Below, piece by piece: positions 18,928-28,756 of a stretch of DNA of 64,000 bases. Numbering within the stretch: position 1 is the stretch's first letter; each line of letters starts with the position of its first letter. The notes under the pieces are model-generated. The model made no database searches and had not been told where the DNA came from. It saw only the letters and a program-made list of their open reading frames with translations. This stretch comes from Flavobacterium sp. MDT1-60 (GTDB taxonomy: Bacteria > Bacteroidota > Bacteroidia > Flavobacteriales > Flavobacteriaceae). Location of the stretch: positions 1,240,001 to 1,304,000 of the forward strand of contig NZ_CP062159.1 in NCBI RefSeq assembly GCF_014844035.1. Direction: 5' to 3'. The position numbers and the translations under genes were made by a program.

Positions 18928-20925
18928 ATGAAAGCAAAATTTTGTAGATATATAACGATGATTCTTTTAATGGTATTAGGAGTTTCATGCAGTGATGACT
19001 TTTTAGAAGATAAAAAGCAATATAAGTATTACGATGAAGAATTCTTTAAAAGTGAAGAACGTGTTAATTGGTACGTAAACAATTTATATTACGACTTTTT
19101 TGATGGGTATAAAACACCAACTGCAGTAGTTGTTGGATCTTTTACAACTACACAAACTTCTTATACGGAAGAAATAGGGGGTATTTCGGATCTGATTAAT
19201 CCAAATAAAACTTTGGAAAACGCGTCGGATGGTTCGGGTTATTTCGGAAAAACATTAGTTGAAAACCCTTCTAATGATCCATATAATAGAATTAGAGATT
19301 GCAATGTGATGTTGGAAAGAATTGATGTAGATGGAGCTAATTTGAGTCAGACGTTTCGTGATCAGATTAAAGGACAAATGTATTATTTACGTGCTATTCA
19401 ATATTTTGATTTAATGCGTACTTACGGTGGTGTTCCAATAATAACAACTGTTCAGACTCCTTCTAAAGATGATCCTTCGATAAAAATACCGAGAGCAACA
19501 GTAACTGAAGTAGTTAAACAAATTGTTGCTGATCTTGATTTAGCTTCAAGTTTATTACCACGTACATGGCCAGCAAGTGATTACGGTCGTTTTACTAAAG
19601 GTGCAGCGATGGCTCAGAAATCACGTGTTTTATTAACGTATGCCAGCCCATTATTCAATAAAAATTGGGATTCAGCAACAGATCGTTGGGATGCTGCCTT
19701 AGCAGCAGGATTAGCAGCAGAAGCAGAATTAACTGCAGCGGGACATGGTTTATACGGGTCAACAGCAAGAGATTGGGAAAGAATGTTTTATGTTAATGAT
19801 AATGCCTTTATTTCAGAAGCTATTGCGGTTAAACTTTTAGCAAGCAGTACTACAGTTACTACTTCTTTACAGTCTAATAACTCGTGGGAAAGATCAATTC
19901 GTTTAGCCAGCCAGGGAGGTCAGGGAAGTGGAGGAGTTGATGCTCCGCAAAGTATGATTGATTTATTTCCAATGGTTAATGGAAAAAGACCTACTGCTGC
20001 GAATAATTATGATCCATTCTTGTTTTTTAAAGATCGTGATCCACGTTTTTACAGAACATTTGGTTTTTCAGGAAGTTACTGGCCTTACAATAACAGTTTA
20101 ACTACCGCTGCAGCACCTACAGTTTGGGCGTATCGTTGGTCAACAAATGCCACTACAGGTGTAGCTTTCAGTATGGGTAATGATGTAGCGAGCCCTGCTT
20201 TTATTCGTAAAATGTCTAGTCCTACAGTGAGTAATGCATCTAACTTCCAGCTTTCAGGAACAGATATTATAGAGTATCGTTTTGCTGAGTTAGTATTGAA
20301 CATTGCAGAATGTTATGCTGCGAAAGGCGATATCGGTAATACTGTTACTTATTTAGGAAGAATTCGTAAACGCGTTGGAATTCCTGCTACAGATAATTAC
20401 GGAATAGGTACATTAGGAGGCAAATATGCGGCTCTTGAAGCTTGTCTATACGAGCGTAGAGTCGAGTTGGCTTATGAGGGAAAACGTTTTTGGGATACTC
20501 AAAGATGGATGCTTTATAGTGACGATGCTTCAATTAATGACCAAACAAATAGTAAACTTGGTATTCCAGTAATAAATGGTACTCAACGTATTGGAAATTA
20601 TTTACATTATAAAAATGGAACTAGTGCGGCAGGTACAGATCCTTTAGCTGCTGCTCGTGCTTCTATTTCTGTTGATCCGGATGTAGCAAACTTTCAGGCA
20701 CAAATTACTGCTTTAGCAACTTTTTATACTAATAATTTTGTATTACGTTCTCCTCCAACACCAATGGATAACGTTAGTGGTGTAGCCACTCCTATTTTAT
20801 GGCGACCAAATTATTATGTAAATGGACTTAATCAGAGTGCTTTGGTTGGTAATCCTTGGTTAACACAAACTATTGGATGGAAAGATGGGAATGGTGCTCC
20901 AGGTACCTACAACTATCAAGAATAA
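18928..20925 (+). CDS. SusD/RagB-family surface glycan-binding lipoprotein
   Basis: The lid protein that captures oligosaccharides over SusC. It has 665 residues; a lipoprotein signal ends VLGVSC with the lipidated Cys21, followed by SDDFLEDKK. That acidic stretch matches the surface-export signature reported for Flavobacterium lipoproteins (Ser-Asp-Asp-type after the Cys), so surface exposure is expected. Typical SusD features follow: LRAIQYFDLMRTYGGVPI, TKGAAMAQKSRVLLTYASPLFN, and C-terminal EYRFAELVLNIAECYAAKGD plus YERRVELAYEGKRFWDTQRW. It is translationally close to SusC (19 bases) and followed by a hairpin at 20959-21000. Confidence 0.95.
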   Translation: MKAKFCRYITMILLMVLGVSCSDDFLEDKKQYKYYDEEFFKSEERVNWYVNNLYYDFFDGYKTPTAVVVGSFTTTQTSYTEEIGGISDLINPNKTLENASDGSGYFGKTLVENPSNDPYNRIRDCNVMLERIDVDGANLSQTFRDQIKGQMYYLRAIQYFDLMRTYGGVPIITTVQTPSKDDPSIKIPRATVTEVVKQIVADLDLASSLLPRTWPASDYGRFTKGAAMAQKSRVLLTYASPLFNKNWDSATDRWDAALAAGLAAEAELTAAGHGLYGSTARDWERMFYVNDNAFISEAIAVKLLASSTTVTTSLQSNNSWERSIRLASQGGQGSGGVDAPQSMIDLFPMVNGKRPTAANNYDPFLFFKDRDPRFYRTFGFSGSYWPYNNSLTTAAAPTVWAYRWSTNATTGVAFSMGNDVASPAFIRKMSSPTVSNASNFQLSGTDIIEYRFAELVLNIAECYAAKGDIGNTVTYLGRIRKRVGIPATDNYGIGTLGGKYAALEACLYERRVELAYEGKRFWDTQRWMLYSDDASINDQTNSKLGIPVINGTQRIGNYLHYKNGTSAAGTDPLAAARASISVDPDVANFQAQITALATFYTNNFVLRSPPTPMDNVSGVATPILWRPNYYVNGLNQSALVGNPWLTQTIGWKDGNGAPGTYNYQE

Positions 20926-20958
20926 TTTTTGCCCCAATAAAAATTATTAAAATGCATA

Positions 20959-21000
20959 AAAACAATCACCTGTATCCAAAAAGTACAGGTGATTTGTTTA
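20959..21000 (+). terminator. Hairpin after SusD
   Basis: AACAATCACCTGTA pairs with TACAGGTGATTTGTT across ATCCAAAAAG-type loop bases, with one bulge. Only a short T-rich tail follows, so it may be a partial terminator or an RNA-stabilising end that raises susCD expression over the downstream enzymes. Confidence 0.55.
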
Positions 21001-21028
21001 AAAATGAATACCATAATAAAAAATTAGT

Positions 21029-22732
21029 ATGAAAAATTTCACTTTATCGGTTGCTTTCTTATTGTTTTTAGGAAGTTTCCAATGTTTTGCCCAATATCCT
21101 AAAATCAGTCCGGAAGTTCAGGCACAGTCCAAAGTTATTATGGATGCTGCTGAAAAACGTTCTGATGAAGCTTGGGAAAAAGCACTTGTAATTATTGAAG
21201 AAGAGGCCAAGCACGGCAAACCATTTATTCCGTGGGCATCCCGTCCAAATGATTTACCACAGGCAGACATTCCTGCTTTCCCTGGTGCTGAAGGAGGAGG
21301 AATGTACACTTTTGGTGGTCGTGGCGGAAATATTTATACCGTTACAAGTTTAGAAGACAGCGGACCTGGAACTTTACGTGAAGCGTGCGAAAAAGGTGGA
21401 GCCAGAATTATTGTTTTTAATGTTTCCGGAATTATCAGAATCAAAAGTCCTTTGATTATCCGTGCGCCTTATATCACTATTGCGGGACAAACTGCTCCCG
21501 GAGATGGTATTTGCGTGGCTGGAGAATCGGTTTGGATTAATACGCATGACGTAATAATCAGACATATGCGTTTCCGCAGAGGAGAAACTTTCGTTGGTCG
21601 TCGTGATGATGCTATTGGAGGAAATCCGGTTGGAAATATTATGATTGACCACGTTTCTGCAACTTGGGGATTAGACGAGAATATGTCAATGTACAGACAT
21701 ATGTACAGTCCGGGTGCAGGTTATCCGGATATTAAAGTAGGTACTGTAAATATTACGATTCAAAATAGTTTATTCGGAGAAGCTTTAGATACTTACAATC
21801 ATGCTTTCGGAAGTACTTTAGGAGGAGAAAATTGTGCTTTTATCAGAAATATGTGGGCAAACAATGCCGGAAGAAATCCTTCAATTGGATGGAATGGTAT
21901 TTTCAATTTTGCAAATAATGTGGTATTTAACTGGTATAACAGATCAACAGATGGTGGTGATTACACAGCGAACTACAACATCATGAACAACTACTACAAA
22001 CCAGGACCGGTAACAAATTTGAATGAGCCAATTAGTTACAGAATCTTAAAACCGGAATCAGGAAGAAGCAAATTGCCTTATATGGTTTTTGGCAGAGCCT
22101 TTGTGAATGGAAATATTGTGGCTAATAATGATAAAGTGACCAAGGATAACTGGGACGGTGGTATTCAACTAGAGAATAAAAAAGGAGAGTTAATGGCCTA
22201 TGATGAAGCGAAAGTTTATTTCGACAAAATGAAAGCTGACAAACCTTTCCCAATGCCATGGTTTCATCCATTTATGAAAGCGGATGAAGCTTATGAATAT
22301 GTGTTGAAAAATGTTGGAGCAACTTTACCATTAAGAGATAAAGTAGACGAAAGAATCGTTAGGACGGTTAAAACCGGAGTTCCTGAATATGCAAAAGGAC
22401 TAGAGAAAAAAGAATTCTACCAGTTTGAGCACAGACGTTTACCAATGGATTCTTATAAAAAAGGTATCATTACTGATATTTCCCAAGTAGGAGGATATCC
22501 TGAATACAAAGGAAAACCTTATGTTGATACAGACAAAGATGGTATTCCGGACAAATGGGAGAAAAAACACGGTTTAAATCCTAATGATCCGGCTGATGCT
22601 AAATTAGATTCAAACAATGACGGTTACGCCAACATCGAAGATTATATCAATGGTATTGATCCGACTAAAAAAGTAGACTGGAAAGACTTAAGTAATAACC
22701 AGGAAACTTTAATAAAACCTTTACAAGAATAG
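21029..22732 (+). CDS. PL1-family pectate lyase
   Basis: A 567-residue exported pectate lyase (signal peptide about 1-21, ending CFAQ). After a helical, charged N-terminal segment (about 22-75), the beta-helix starts at FPGAEGGGMYTFGGRGG. It carries ITIAGQTAPGDG, IIRHMRFRRGE and the calcium/catalytic patch IDHVSATWGLDEN, all typical of Bacteroidota PL1. The C-terminal end has calcium-loop repeats DTDKDGIPDKWEKKHGLNPND and DSNNDGYANIEDY. It cleaves de-esterified galacturonan by beta-elimination. It is closely similar to the frameshifted lyase at 23589-25288, so the two are paralogues, separated by a DUF3826 gene. A strong terminator follows at 22742-22787. Confidence 0.9.
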   Translation: MKNFTLSVAFLLFLGSFQCFAQYPKISPEVQAQSKVIMDAAEKRSDEAWEKALVIIEEEAKHGKPFIPWASRPNDLPQADIPAFPGAEGGGMYTFGGRGGNIYTVTSLEDSGPGTLREACEKGGARIIVFNVSGIIRIKSPLIIRAPYITIAGQTAPGDGICVAGESVWINTHDVIIRHMRFRRGETFVGRRDDAIGGNPVGNIMIDHVSATWGLDENMSMYRHMYSPGAGYPDIKVGTVNITIQNSLFGEALDTYNHAFGSTLGGENCAFIRNMWANNAGRNPSIGWNGIFNFANNVVFNWYNRSTDGGDYTANYNIMNNYYKPGPVTNLNEPISYRILKPESGRSKLPYMVFGRAFVNGNIVANNDKVTKDNWDGGIQLENKKGELMAYDEAKVYFDKMKADKPFPMPWFHPFMKADEAYEYVLKNVGATLPLRDKVDERIVRTVKTGVPEYAKGLEKKEFYQFEHRRLPMDSYKKGIITDISQVGGYPEYKGKPYVDTDKDGIPDKWEKKHGLNPNDPADAKLDSNNDGYANIEDYINGIDPTKKVDWKDLSNNQETLIKPLQE

Positions 22733-22741
22733 TTTTAAAAG

Positions 22742-22787
22742 ACATTCTTATTTCATGATAAAAATTGTGAAATAAGAATGTTTTTTT
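22742..22787 (+). terminator. Rho-independent terminator
   Basis: ACATTCTTATTTCA and TGAAATAAGAATGT are perfect 14-base arms around a 12-base loop, followed by a run of Ts (22781-22787), directly after the PL1 stop. It is the clearest intrinsic terminator of the window. Confidence 0.8.
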
Positions 22788-22814
22788 CAAACATAAATTT
22801 CAAAATTTAAAATC

Positions 22815-23489
22815 ATGTCAAAAAGTAAATTAAATATAAGTGTTTTGATGTTGTTATTGGTATTCTTCAACGGAATTGCACAACAGCATTTAGATCCGGA
22901 ATATATCAAAGTAACCAACGAAAGAGCTTCTAAAATTGTAGCAAAACTGGAGTTGGCAAATCCCGCAAAAGAAAAAGCAGTTACTGATATTATTGCACAA
23001 CAATTTAGAGATTTAAGCGAAATTCAGGATAGAAGAGATGCTGAAATCAAAAAAATAAAAGAAGATACTAGTTTAGCAAAAGAGAAGCAAAACGAAAAAA
23101 TTGATAAGCTAAAATCAAAAGCAGATACAGCTATTGATAAACTGCACAAAGCTTATCTGAAAAAATTAGGAACGCAATTATCAGAAGACAAAATTGTTGC
23201 CGTAAAAGACGGAATGACCTATGGTGTTTTGCCAATTACATATGCCGGTTATCAGGATATGCTGCCAGCTTTAACTGCAGAACAAAAAGATTACATTTAT
23301 AAAGCTTTAGTGGAAGCAAGAGAACATGCAATGGATGGTGGTTCATCTAAAGAAAAACATGCGTGGTTTGGTAAATACAAAGGAAGAATCAATAATTATC
23401 TATCAAAACAAGGTTATGATTTAAACAAAGAAAGTGCTGACTGGCACAAACGTGTTGAAGAAAGAGAGAAGAATAAAAAGAAGGAATAG
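22815..23489 (+). CDS. DUF3826 secreted protein
   Basis: A 224-residue exported protein (signal peptide about 1-22, ending FFNGIAQ) that I recognise as DUF3826, a family found next to pectin lyases in Bacteroidota. No catalytic motif is evident. Residues about 60-115 (QFRDLSEIQDRRDAEIKKIKED...EKIDKLKSKADTAIDKLHKAYLKKL) are highly charged and probably a coiled coil. The conserved-looking middle part GMTYGVLPITYAGYQDMLPALT follows, then a Lys/Glu-rich tail. It sits between two paralogous PL1 genes, so it may assist lyase action or bind their products. Function unknown. Confidence 0.75.
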   Translation: MSKSKLNISVLMLLLVFFNGIAQQHLDPEYIKVTNERASKIVAKLELANPAKEKAVTDIIAQQFRDLSEIQDRRDAEIKKIKEDTSLAKEKQNEKIDKLKSKADTAIDKLHKAYLKKLGTQLSEDKIVAVKDGMTYGVLPITYAGYQDMLPALTAEQKDYIYKALVEAREHAMDGGSSKEKHAWFGKYKGRINNYLSKQGYDLNKESADWHKRVEEREKNKKKE

Positions 23490-23588
23490 TAGATATTTTT
23501 ATAAGTGTAATTTTAACATTTTTAAATTAAACCTTTTATGAATTAGAGTGTCAAACTACTCTAACTTATATATTTCAGACTAACTCTC

Positions 23589-25288
23589 ATGAAAAACAAT
23601 TTCCAAAATACCACCCTGAAAAGAACCATGATGATCATGTCATTTTGTTCATTCTTTTCATCGGCGTATGCGCAATATCCAGAAATTCCAAAACCTCTTC
23701 AGGATAAAACCGATGCGATTTTAGCCGATGAAGAAAAAAGACTGGCCGAAATCTGGACTGCCAATTATAGTACGATTCAGGCTGAAGCCAAATTAGGTCG
23801 CCCGTATTTACCTTGGGCTTCTTATCCTAAAGATTTTGTTCATGCCGATATTCCTGCTTTTCCGGGAGCTGAAGGTGGTGGAGCTTTTACACCGGGCGGA
23901 AGAAGTGGAAAAATATTCGTTGTAACCAGTTTAGAAGATAGCGGAAAAGGAACTTTCAGAGAAGCTTGTGAAGCTGTGGGAGTAAGAACAATTGTATTCA
24001 ACGTTTCTGGAATCATCAGATTAAAAAACGTATTAGCATGCGTGCGCCTTACGTAACAATTGCAGGACAAACTGCTCCAGGTGATGGAATTTGTATTGCC
24101 GGAGAGACTTTAGAAATCGATACACATGATGTTATCATAAGACATATGCGTTTCCGCAGAGGTGAAACTGATGTTACTCGCAGAGATGATGCACTTGGAG
24201 GAAACCCAATTGGGAATATTATTGTAGATCACTGTTCTGTAAGCTGGGGATTAGATGAAAACATATCCTTATACAGACACCAGTTTCAGGCAAACGATAA
24301 ATCAAAACTGGAAAAATTGCCTGCCTGTAACATTACAATTCAAAATACTATTTCTTCAGAAGGCTTAGATACTTACAATCATGCATTTGGAAGTACAATT
24401 GGGGGTTTAAATAGCACATTTATGCGTAACTTATGGGCGGATAACATTTCAAGAAATGCGTCTATCGGAATGTATGGGGATTTTAATTTTGTAAATAATG
24501 TGATTTTCAACTGGTGGAATCGTTCTCTGGATGGAGGTGATTATCGTTCGATGTTCAACATCATCAATAATTATTTCAAACCGGGACCAATAACGCCAAC
24601 AGATCAGCCAATTCGTTACAGAATTTTGAAACCGGAATCAGGTTATATGAAACCTAAAACATACGGAAGAGCGTATGTTGACGGAAATTATATAGTGGGT
24701 TCTCCAGAAGTTACAGCAGATAACTGGAATGGTGGGGTACAATTAGAAGATCTTTCAGCTGAAGAAACCAAAGGTTATTTAGAAAGTATCAAACAACCAA
24801 AAGCATTCTCAATGCCAAACATAACAATTATGAAGGCTGAAGAAGCATATGAATTTGTTTTGAAAAATGTTGGCGCAACTTTACCAAAAAGAGATGCTGT
24901 TGATGAAAGAGTAATTAAGCAAGTTCGAACTGGAAAAATTGAAGCTAAAGACGGTTTAGAAAATGCAATTGGTGCAGCATTTATTAAAAGAAGATTGCCT
25001 GCAGACTCCTATAAAAAAGGAATTATTACCAATCCAAATCAGGTTGGCGGATACCCGGAATATAAAGGAAAAGCCTATAAAGATTCTGATAACGACGGAA
25101 TTACAGACGCTTGGGAAAAGAAATTTGGTTTGAATCCCAACGATGCAGCTGATGCCAATAAAGATTCAAATGAAGATGGTTATACCAATCTTGAAAAATA
25201 TTTTAACGGAATCGATCCGACTAAAAAAGTAGATTGGACAAAATTTGAAAATAATACCGATACATTGTCAAAAGTATTATTGCAGTAG
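23589..25288 (+). pseudogene. PL1-family pectate lyase, frameshifted
   Basis: A paralogue of the lyase at 21029-22732, split by a -1-type shift near 24023-24029. The first part (signal peptide, charged N-terminus, FPGAEGGGAFTPGGRSG) runs to NVSGIIRLKN and then stops at 24054-24056. The second part continues in another frame from RISMRAPYVTIAGQTAPGDG to the C-terminal calcium repeats (DSDNDGITDAWEKKFGLNPND). The intact paralogue has five residues between IRIK and RAPY. Here 14 bases replace 15, so one base is missing at a run of six A's; seven A's would restore a full 566-residue lyase. The run forms A_AAA_AAC in the first frame, a classical slippery heptamer, so recoding, a real mutation or an assembly error are all possible. 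A start at the ATG 24038 alone would lack the beginning of the beta-helix. Confidence 0.85.
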
Positions 25289-25411
25289 ATTTAGAAGATA
25301 GAATATAGAGAATAGAATAAAGAGCAAAGAGAAAAGATTCTCAAAAATAACAAGATTGTGGAAAAAATAGTAATCTAAGAAGCCTTAAATTCAAAGAAAG
25401 TCAAAAATAAA

Positions 25412-28400
25412 ATGAATTTCAATCAACTAAAAAATATAGTTTTTCTTCAAAAAGATAAAATGATTTTGTCCGGTCTTGCTTTGCTTTTTAGTATTAACAG
25501 TAGCGTCGCACAAAACACATTTCCTGATATTGTAAAAACGAAAGAAGGAAAACTTTCTTTTACTGCTGATGCTAAAGGAAATCAAATTCCTGATTTTTCG
25601 TATGCGGGTTATATGGCTTCTGAAAAAGCAATTCCGAATGTGGAGAATAAAATCTTTGTTCCAAAACAAGAAGAAGATGCAACCCAAAGAATTCAGGCTG
25701 CGATTGATTATGTGAGTAATTTGAAACCTAATAAATCAGGTTTTCGGGGGGCGGTTCTTTTAGATAAAGGAACGTTTAAAATTGGGGGAACTTTATTTAT
25801 TAAAAAATCGGGAGTGGTTTTACGCGGAAACGGAAACAATGAAAACGGAACTATTCTTTTAGGAACCGGATTAAAAAGAGAAGCTGTAATTAGAATTTTG
25901 GGAGTTGACGATAAAAAACTGGCTGATACTTTTGAATTCAATACCACTTACACACCACTTGGAACAAAAGTAATTCAATTAAAAAATACTTCTAAGCTAA
26001 AACCTTCTGACGAAATCATTATCAGCAAACCTTTAACCGATAATTGGATTAAAGAGTTAAAAATGGATGATTTTGGAGCCGAAACCGGTTGGGTAGGCTG
26101 GAAAAAAAATGATTGGGATATTACCTGGAACAGAATCGTAACCAAAATCAATGGTAATGAAGTAACACTAAATGCTCCGTTAACAATGACTTTGGAAGAT
26201 GTTTACGGATCATCAAAAGCAACTTTGTATACATGGTCAGGAAGAATTGAGCATATTGGAATTGAAAACATTTTGATGAAATCAATTTACGATGAGTCAA
26301 AACCAAAAGACGAAGAACACAGATGGTTAGGAATTAGCATCGAAAACACGAAAAATGCCTGGGTGAAACAAGTGAATTTCAAGCACTTTTCTGGTGGTGC
26401 AATAGCTTTATTAAAATCGGCTCAACAAATTACGGTTGAAGATTGTATCGCAACCGAACCCGTTTCTGAAATTGGTGGTTTTAGACGTCATACTTTTTAT
26501 ACAGAAGGTCAGCAAACATTGTTTCAGCGTTGCTATTCAGAATACGGTTATCACGATTTTGCTGTAGGCGGATTTGGAACAACGGGTCCAAATGCGTTTG
26601 TGCAATGTGAATCGTATTTGCCTTTCAACAATAGCGGAGCCATTGGCAGTTGGGCGACCGGAGTATTATTTGATGTCACTTATGTAGACGGACACGCTTT
26701 AAGTTATAACAACAGGGAACAAAACGGCAGAGGTGCAGGATGGACTGCTGCAAATAGTGTAATCTGGGAAACTTCAGCCTCTAAAATAGAATGTTACAGT
26801 CCGCCAACAGCGCAAAACTGGGCGTTTGGAGTTTGGGGCGGCATTATGGCGGGAGATGGTCACTGGAAAGAAGTAAACGGTCATATCAGTCCGAGAAGTT
26901 TGTTTTATGCACAATTAGAAAGTCGCTTGGGACAACTTCCTGTAAAACCCTTTATTTATGATTTAGGTTCAGAGCCTTCATCAAGTCCAGAGGTTGCAGT
27001 GGCACAAGAATTAACTAAAAATTCTGTGGCTCCAAAAGAAAGTTTAGTAGAATGGATTGCTGAAGTTTCAAAAGCGAATCCAATTAATACAGAATCTTCA
27101 GGTCTAAAAAACGCGAATGATTTAAAAATTAATTCAACACAAAATAATAGTTCCAATACTAAAGTAGTAACACAAAACGGTTGGCTTACTTATGACGGAA
27201 AAGTAATTGCCGGAAACAGATTAAGTGTGCCATGGTGGAGAGGAAGTTTGAGAGATAGCGACATTTCGAAGTCATCACCTCATGTTACCAGATTTGTGCC
27301 GGGCAGAACAGGAACCGGTTTTACAGATAACATCAACGAAGTTTCAGATTATTTAAGCACCAATAATATGGTCGCTTTAGAACATAATTACGGATTATGG
27401 TACGAGCGCAGAATGGACGACCACGAAAGAGTTCGTCGTTTTGATGCTGATGTTTGGCCACCATTTTACGAGCAGCCATTTGCAAGAAGCGGTCAGGATT
27501 TGGCCTGGGATCAGTTAAGTAAATACGATTTGACAAAATTCAATGATTGGTATTGGGACCGTCTATCGCTTTTTGCTGATTTGGCGGAAACCAAAGGACA
27601 ATTGTTAGTCAATCAACAATATTTTCAACATAATATTATAGAAGCTGGTGCGCATTGGTCGAGTTCTCCATGGCGTTCGGCAAACAATATTAATAGCACA
27701 GGTTTTCCGGAACCTCCACCATATGCGGGTGATAAACGTATTTTCATGGCAGAACAGTTTTATGATGTTACGAATCCTGCGAGAAGAAAATTACATCAGG
27801 GATTTATCCGTAAATCATTGGAAAACTTTCAGGACAACAGCAACGTAATTCAGTTGACAAGTGCCGAATATACAGGACCACTTCATTTTATGCAATTTTG
27901 GCTGGATGAAGTTCAAAAATGGAAAGACGAAACCGGTAAAAAAGGAATCATTGGTTTAAGTGCTACAAAAGATGTTCAGGATGCTATTTTGAATGATGCA
28001 CAAAGAGCCAAAACAGTAGATGCGATCGATATTCGTTACTGGTATTATAAAGAAGACGGATCTGCCTATGCGCCACAAGGAGGTCTAAATTTAGCACCAA
28101 GACAACACGCCAGAAAATTAAAAACCGGAAAAGAAACAGACGATCAGGTATACCGCGCTGTTCGTGAATACCGCGAAAAATATCCTGAAAAAGTAATTTT
28201 ATACTCAACTGACGGATCTTCAAGATTTGGATGGCCAGCGTTAATGGGAGGTGCTTCATTGCCTAACATTCCAAAAATTGCGCTTCCGGAGTTTTATTCG
28301 GCTTTAAGCCAAATGAAATTAGTTGCAGGAAATACTTTCTCAGACAATATCTGGACATTAGAAAATAAAGGAAAAAGTTATCTTTTTTATATCAAAAATG

Positions 28401-28651
28401 AAAAAGAAGTAACCATTGACCTGTCAGCTTACAAAGGAGATTTCGAAGTATACGCGATAAACGCTGCAACAGGAACTTTCACTAAAAAAGCAAACATCAA
28501 AGGTGGAAAAAATGTAACCATTCCAGCGTCTGAGATCAAAGAAAAAGTACTATTTATAATTAAAAAAAAATTAGAAAAGTTGGCCACGACTCGAGCGATA
28601 GCGAACAGGCGAAGCAATTTCACGAATTTTCACGAATTAATTAAAAATTAA
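25412..28651 (+). CDS. Beta-helix plus DUF6298-type bimodular protein
   Basis: A 1079-residue exported protein. The signal is probably around residues 17-34 (MILSGLALLFSINSSVAQ), and the ATG at 25460 is an alternative start. Residues about 35-530 look like a pectate-lyase-superfold beta-helix: FSYAGYMASEKAIPNV, DATQRIQAAIDYVSNL, GVVLRGNG and HTFYTEGQQTLFQRCYSEYG. Residues about 585-1040 form a second module (LSVPWWRGSLRDSDIS, LEHNYGLWYERRMDDHERVRRFD, IDIRYWYYKEDG) that I associate, from memory, with DUF6298; it looks like a TIM-barrel-type glycosidase fold. No activity can be assigned. The last about 24 residues are translated from the downstream repeat after a nine-A run (28562-28570); with eight A's the protein would end at once after IIKKN. 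Probably a pectin-active enzyme. Confidence 0.65.
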   Translation: MNFNQLKNIVFLQKDKMILSGLALLFSINSSVAQNTFPDIVKTKEGKLSFTADAKGNQIPDFSYAGYMASEKAIPNVENKIFVPKQEEDATQRIQAAIDYVSNLKPNKSGFRGAVLLDKGTFKIGGTLFIKKSGVVLRGNGNNENGTILLGTGLKREAVIRILGVDDKKLADTFEFNTTYTPLGTKVIQLKNTSKLKPSDEIIISKPLTDNWIKELKMDDFGAETGWVGWKKNDWDITWNRIVTKINGNEVTLNAPLTMTLEDVYGSSKATLYTWSGRIEHIGIENILMKSIYDESKPKDEEHRWLGISIENTKNAWVKQVNFKHFSGGAIALLKSAQQITVEDCIATEPVSEIGGFRRHTFYTEGQQTLFQRCYSEYGYHDFAVGGFGTTGPNAFVQCESYLPFNNSGAIGSWATGVLFDVTYVDGHALSYNNREQNGRGAGWTAANSVIWETSASKIECYSPPTAQNWAFGVWGGIMAGDGHWKEVNGHISPRSLFYAQLESRLGQLPVKPFIYDLGSEPSSSPEVAVAQELTKNSVAPKESLVEWIAEVSKANPINTESSGLKNANDLKINSTQNNSSNTKVVTQNGWLTYDGKVIAGNRLSVPWWRGSLRDSDISKSSPHVTRFVPGRTGTGFTDNINEVSDYLSTNNMVALEHNYGLWYERRMDDHERVRRFDADVWPPFYEQPFARSGQDLAWDQLSKYDLTKFNDWYWDRLSLFADLAETKGQLLVNQQYFQHNIIEAGAHWSSSPWRSANNINSTGFPEPPPYAGDKRIFMAEQFYDVTNPARRKLHQGFIRKSLENFQDNSNVIQLTSAEYTGPLHFMQFWLDEVQKWKDETGKKGIIGLSATKDVQDAILNDAQRAKTVDAIDIRYWYYKEDGSAYAPQGGLNLAPRQHARKLKTGKETDDQVYRAVREYREKYPEKVILYSTDGSSRFGWPALMGGASLPNIPKIALPEFYSALSQMKLVAGNTFSDNIWTLENKGKSYLFYIKNEKEVTIDLSAYKGDFEVYAINAATGTFTKKANIKGGKNVTIPASEIKEKVLFIIKKKLEKLATTRAIANRRSNFTNFHELIKN

Positions 28652-28726
28652 AATCTGCTTAATCTGCGTGAAACAACAAAATCAAGCAGAATAAAAATTA
28701 GTAAAAATTCGTGCAATTCGTGGCAA
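28580..28726. repeat. Composite intergenic repeat overlapping the 3' end of the previous gene
   Basis: GGCCACGACTCGAG...GCGAAGCAA, then CACGAATTTTCACGAATT and AATCTGCTTAATCTGCG, and on the other side AAATTCGTGCAATTCGTGGC. Outer arms GCCACGA (about 28582) and TTCGTGGC (about 28717-28724) pair. It mixes pieces of three repeat families (GTCATT/GACGAAGG, CACGAATT and ATCTGC). The DUF6298-type gene reads into it. Confidence 0.6.
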
Positions 28727-28756
28727 ACCAAAAACACAATAAAAAATAAAACCAAA

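Noticed and set aside
24038..25288. Independent short lyase gene starting at 24038
   Set aside because: It would lack the signal peptide and the start of the beta-helix, and the upstream frame matches exactly the missing part of the paralogue, so this is one broken gene.
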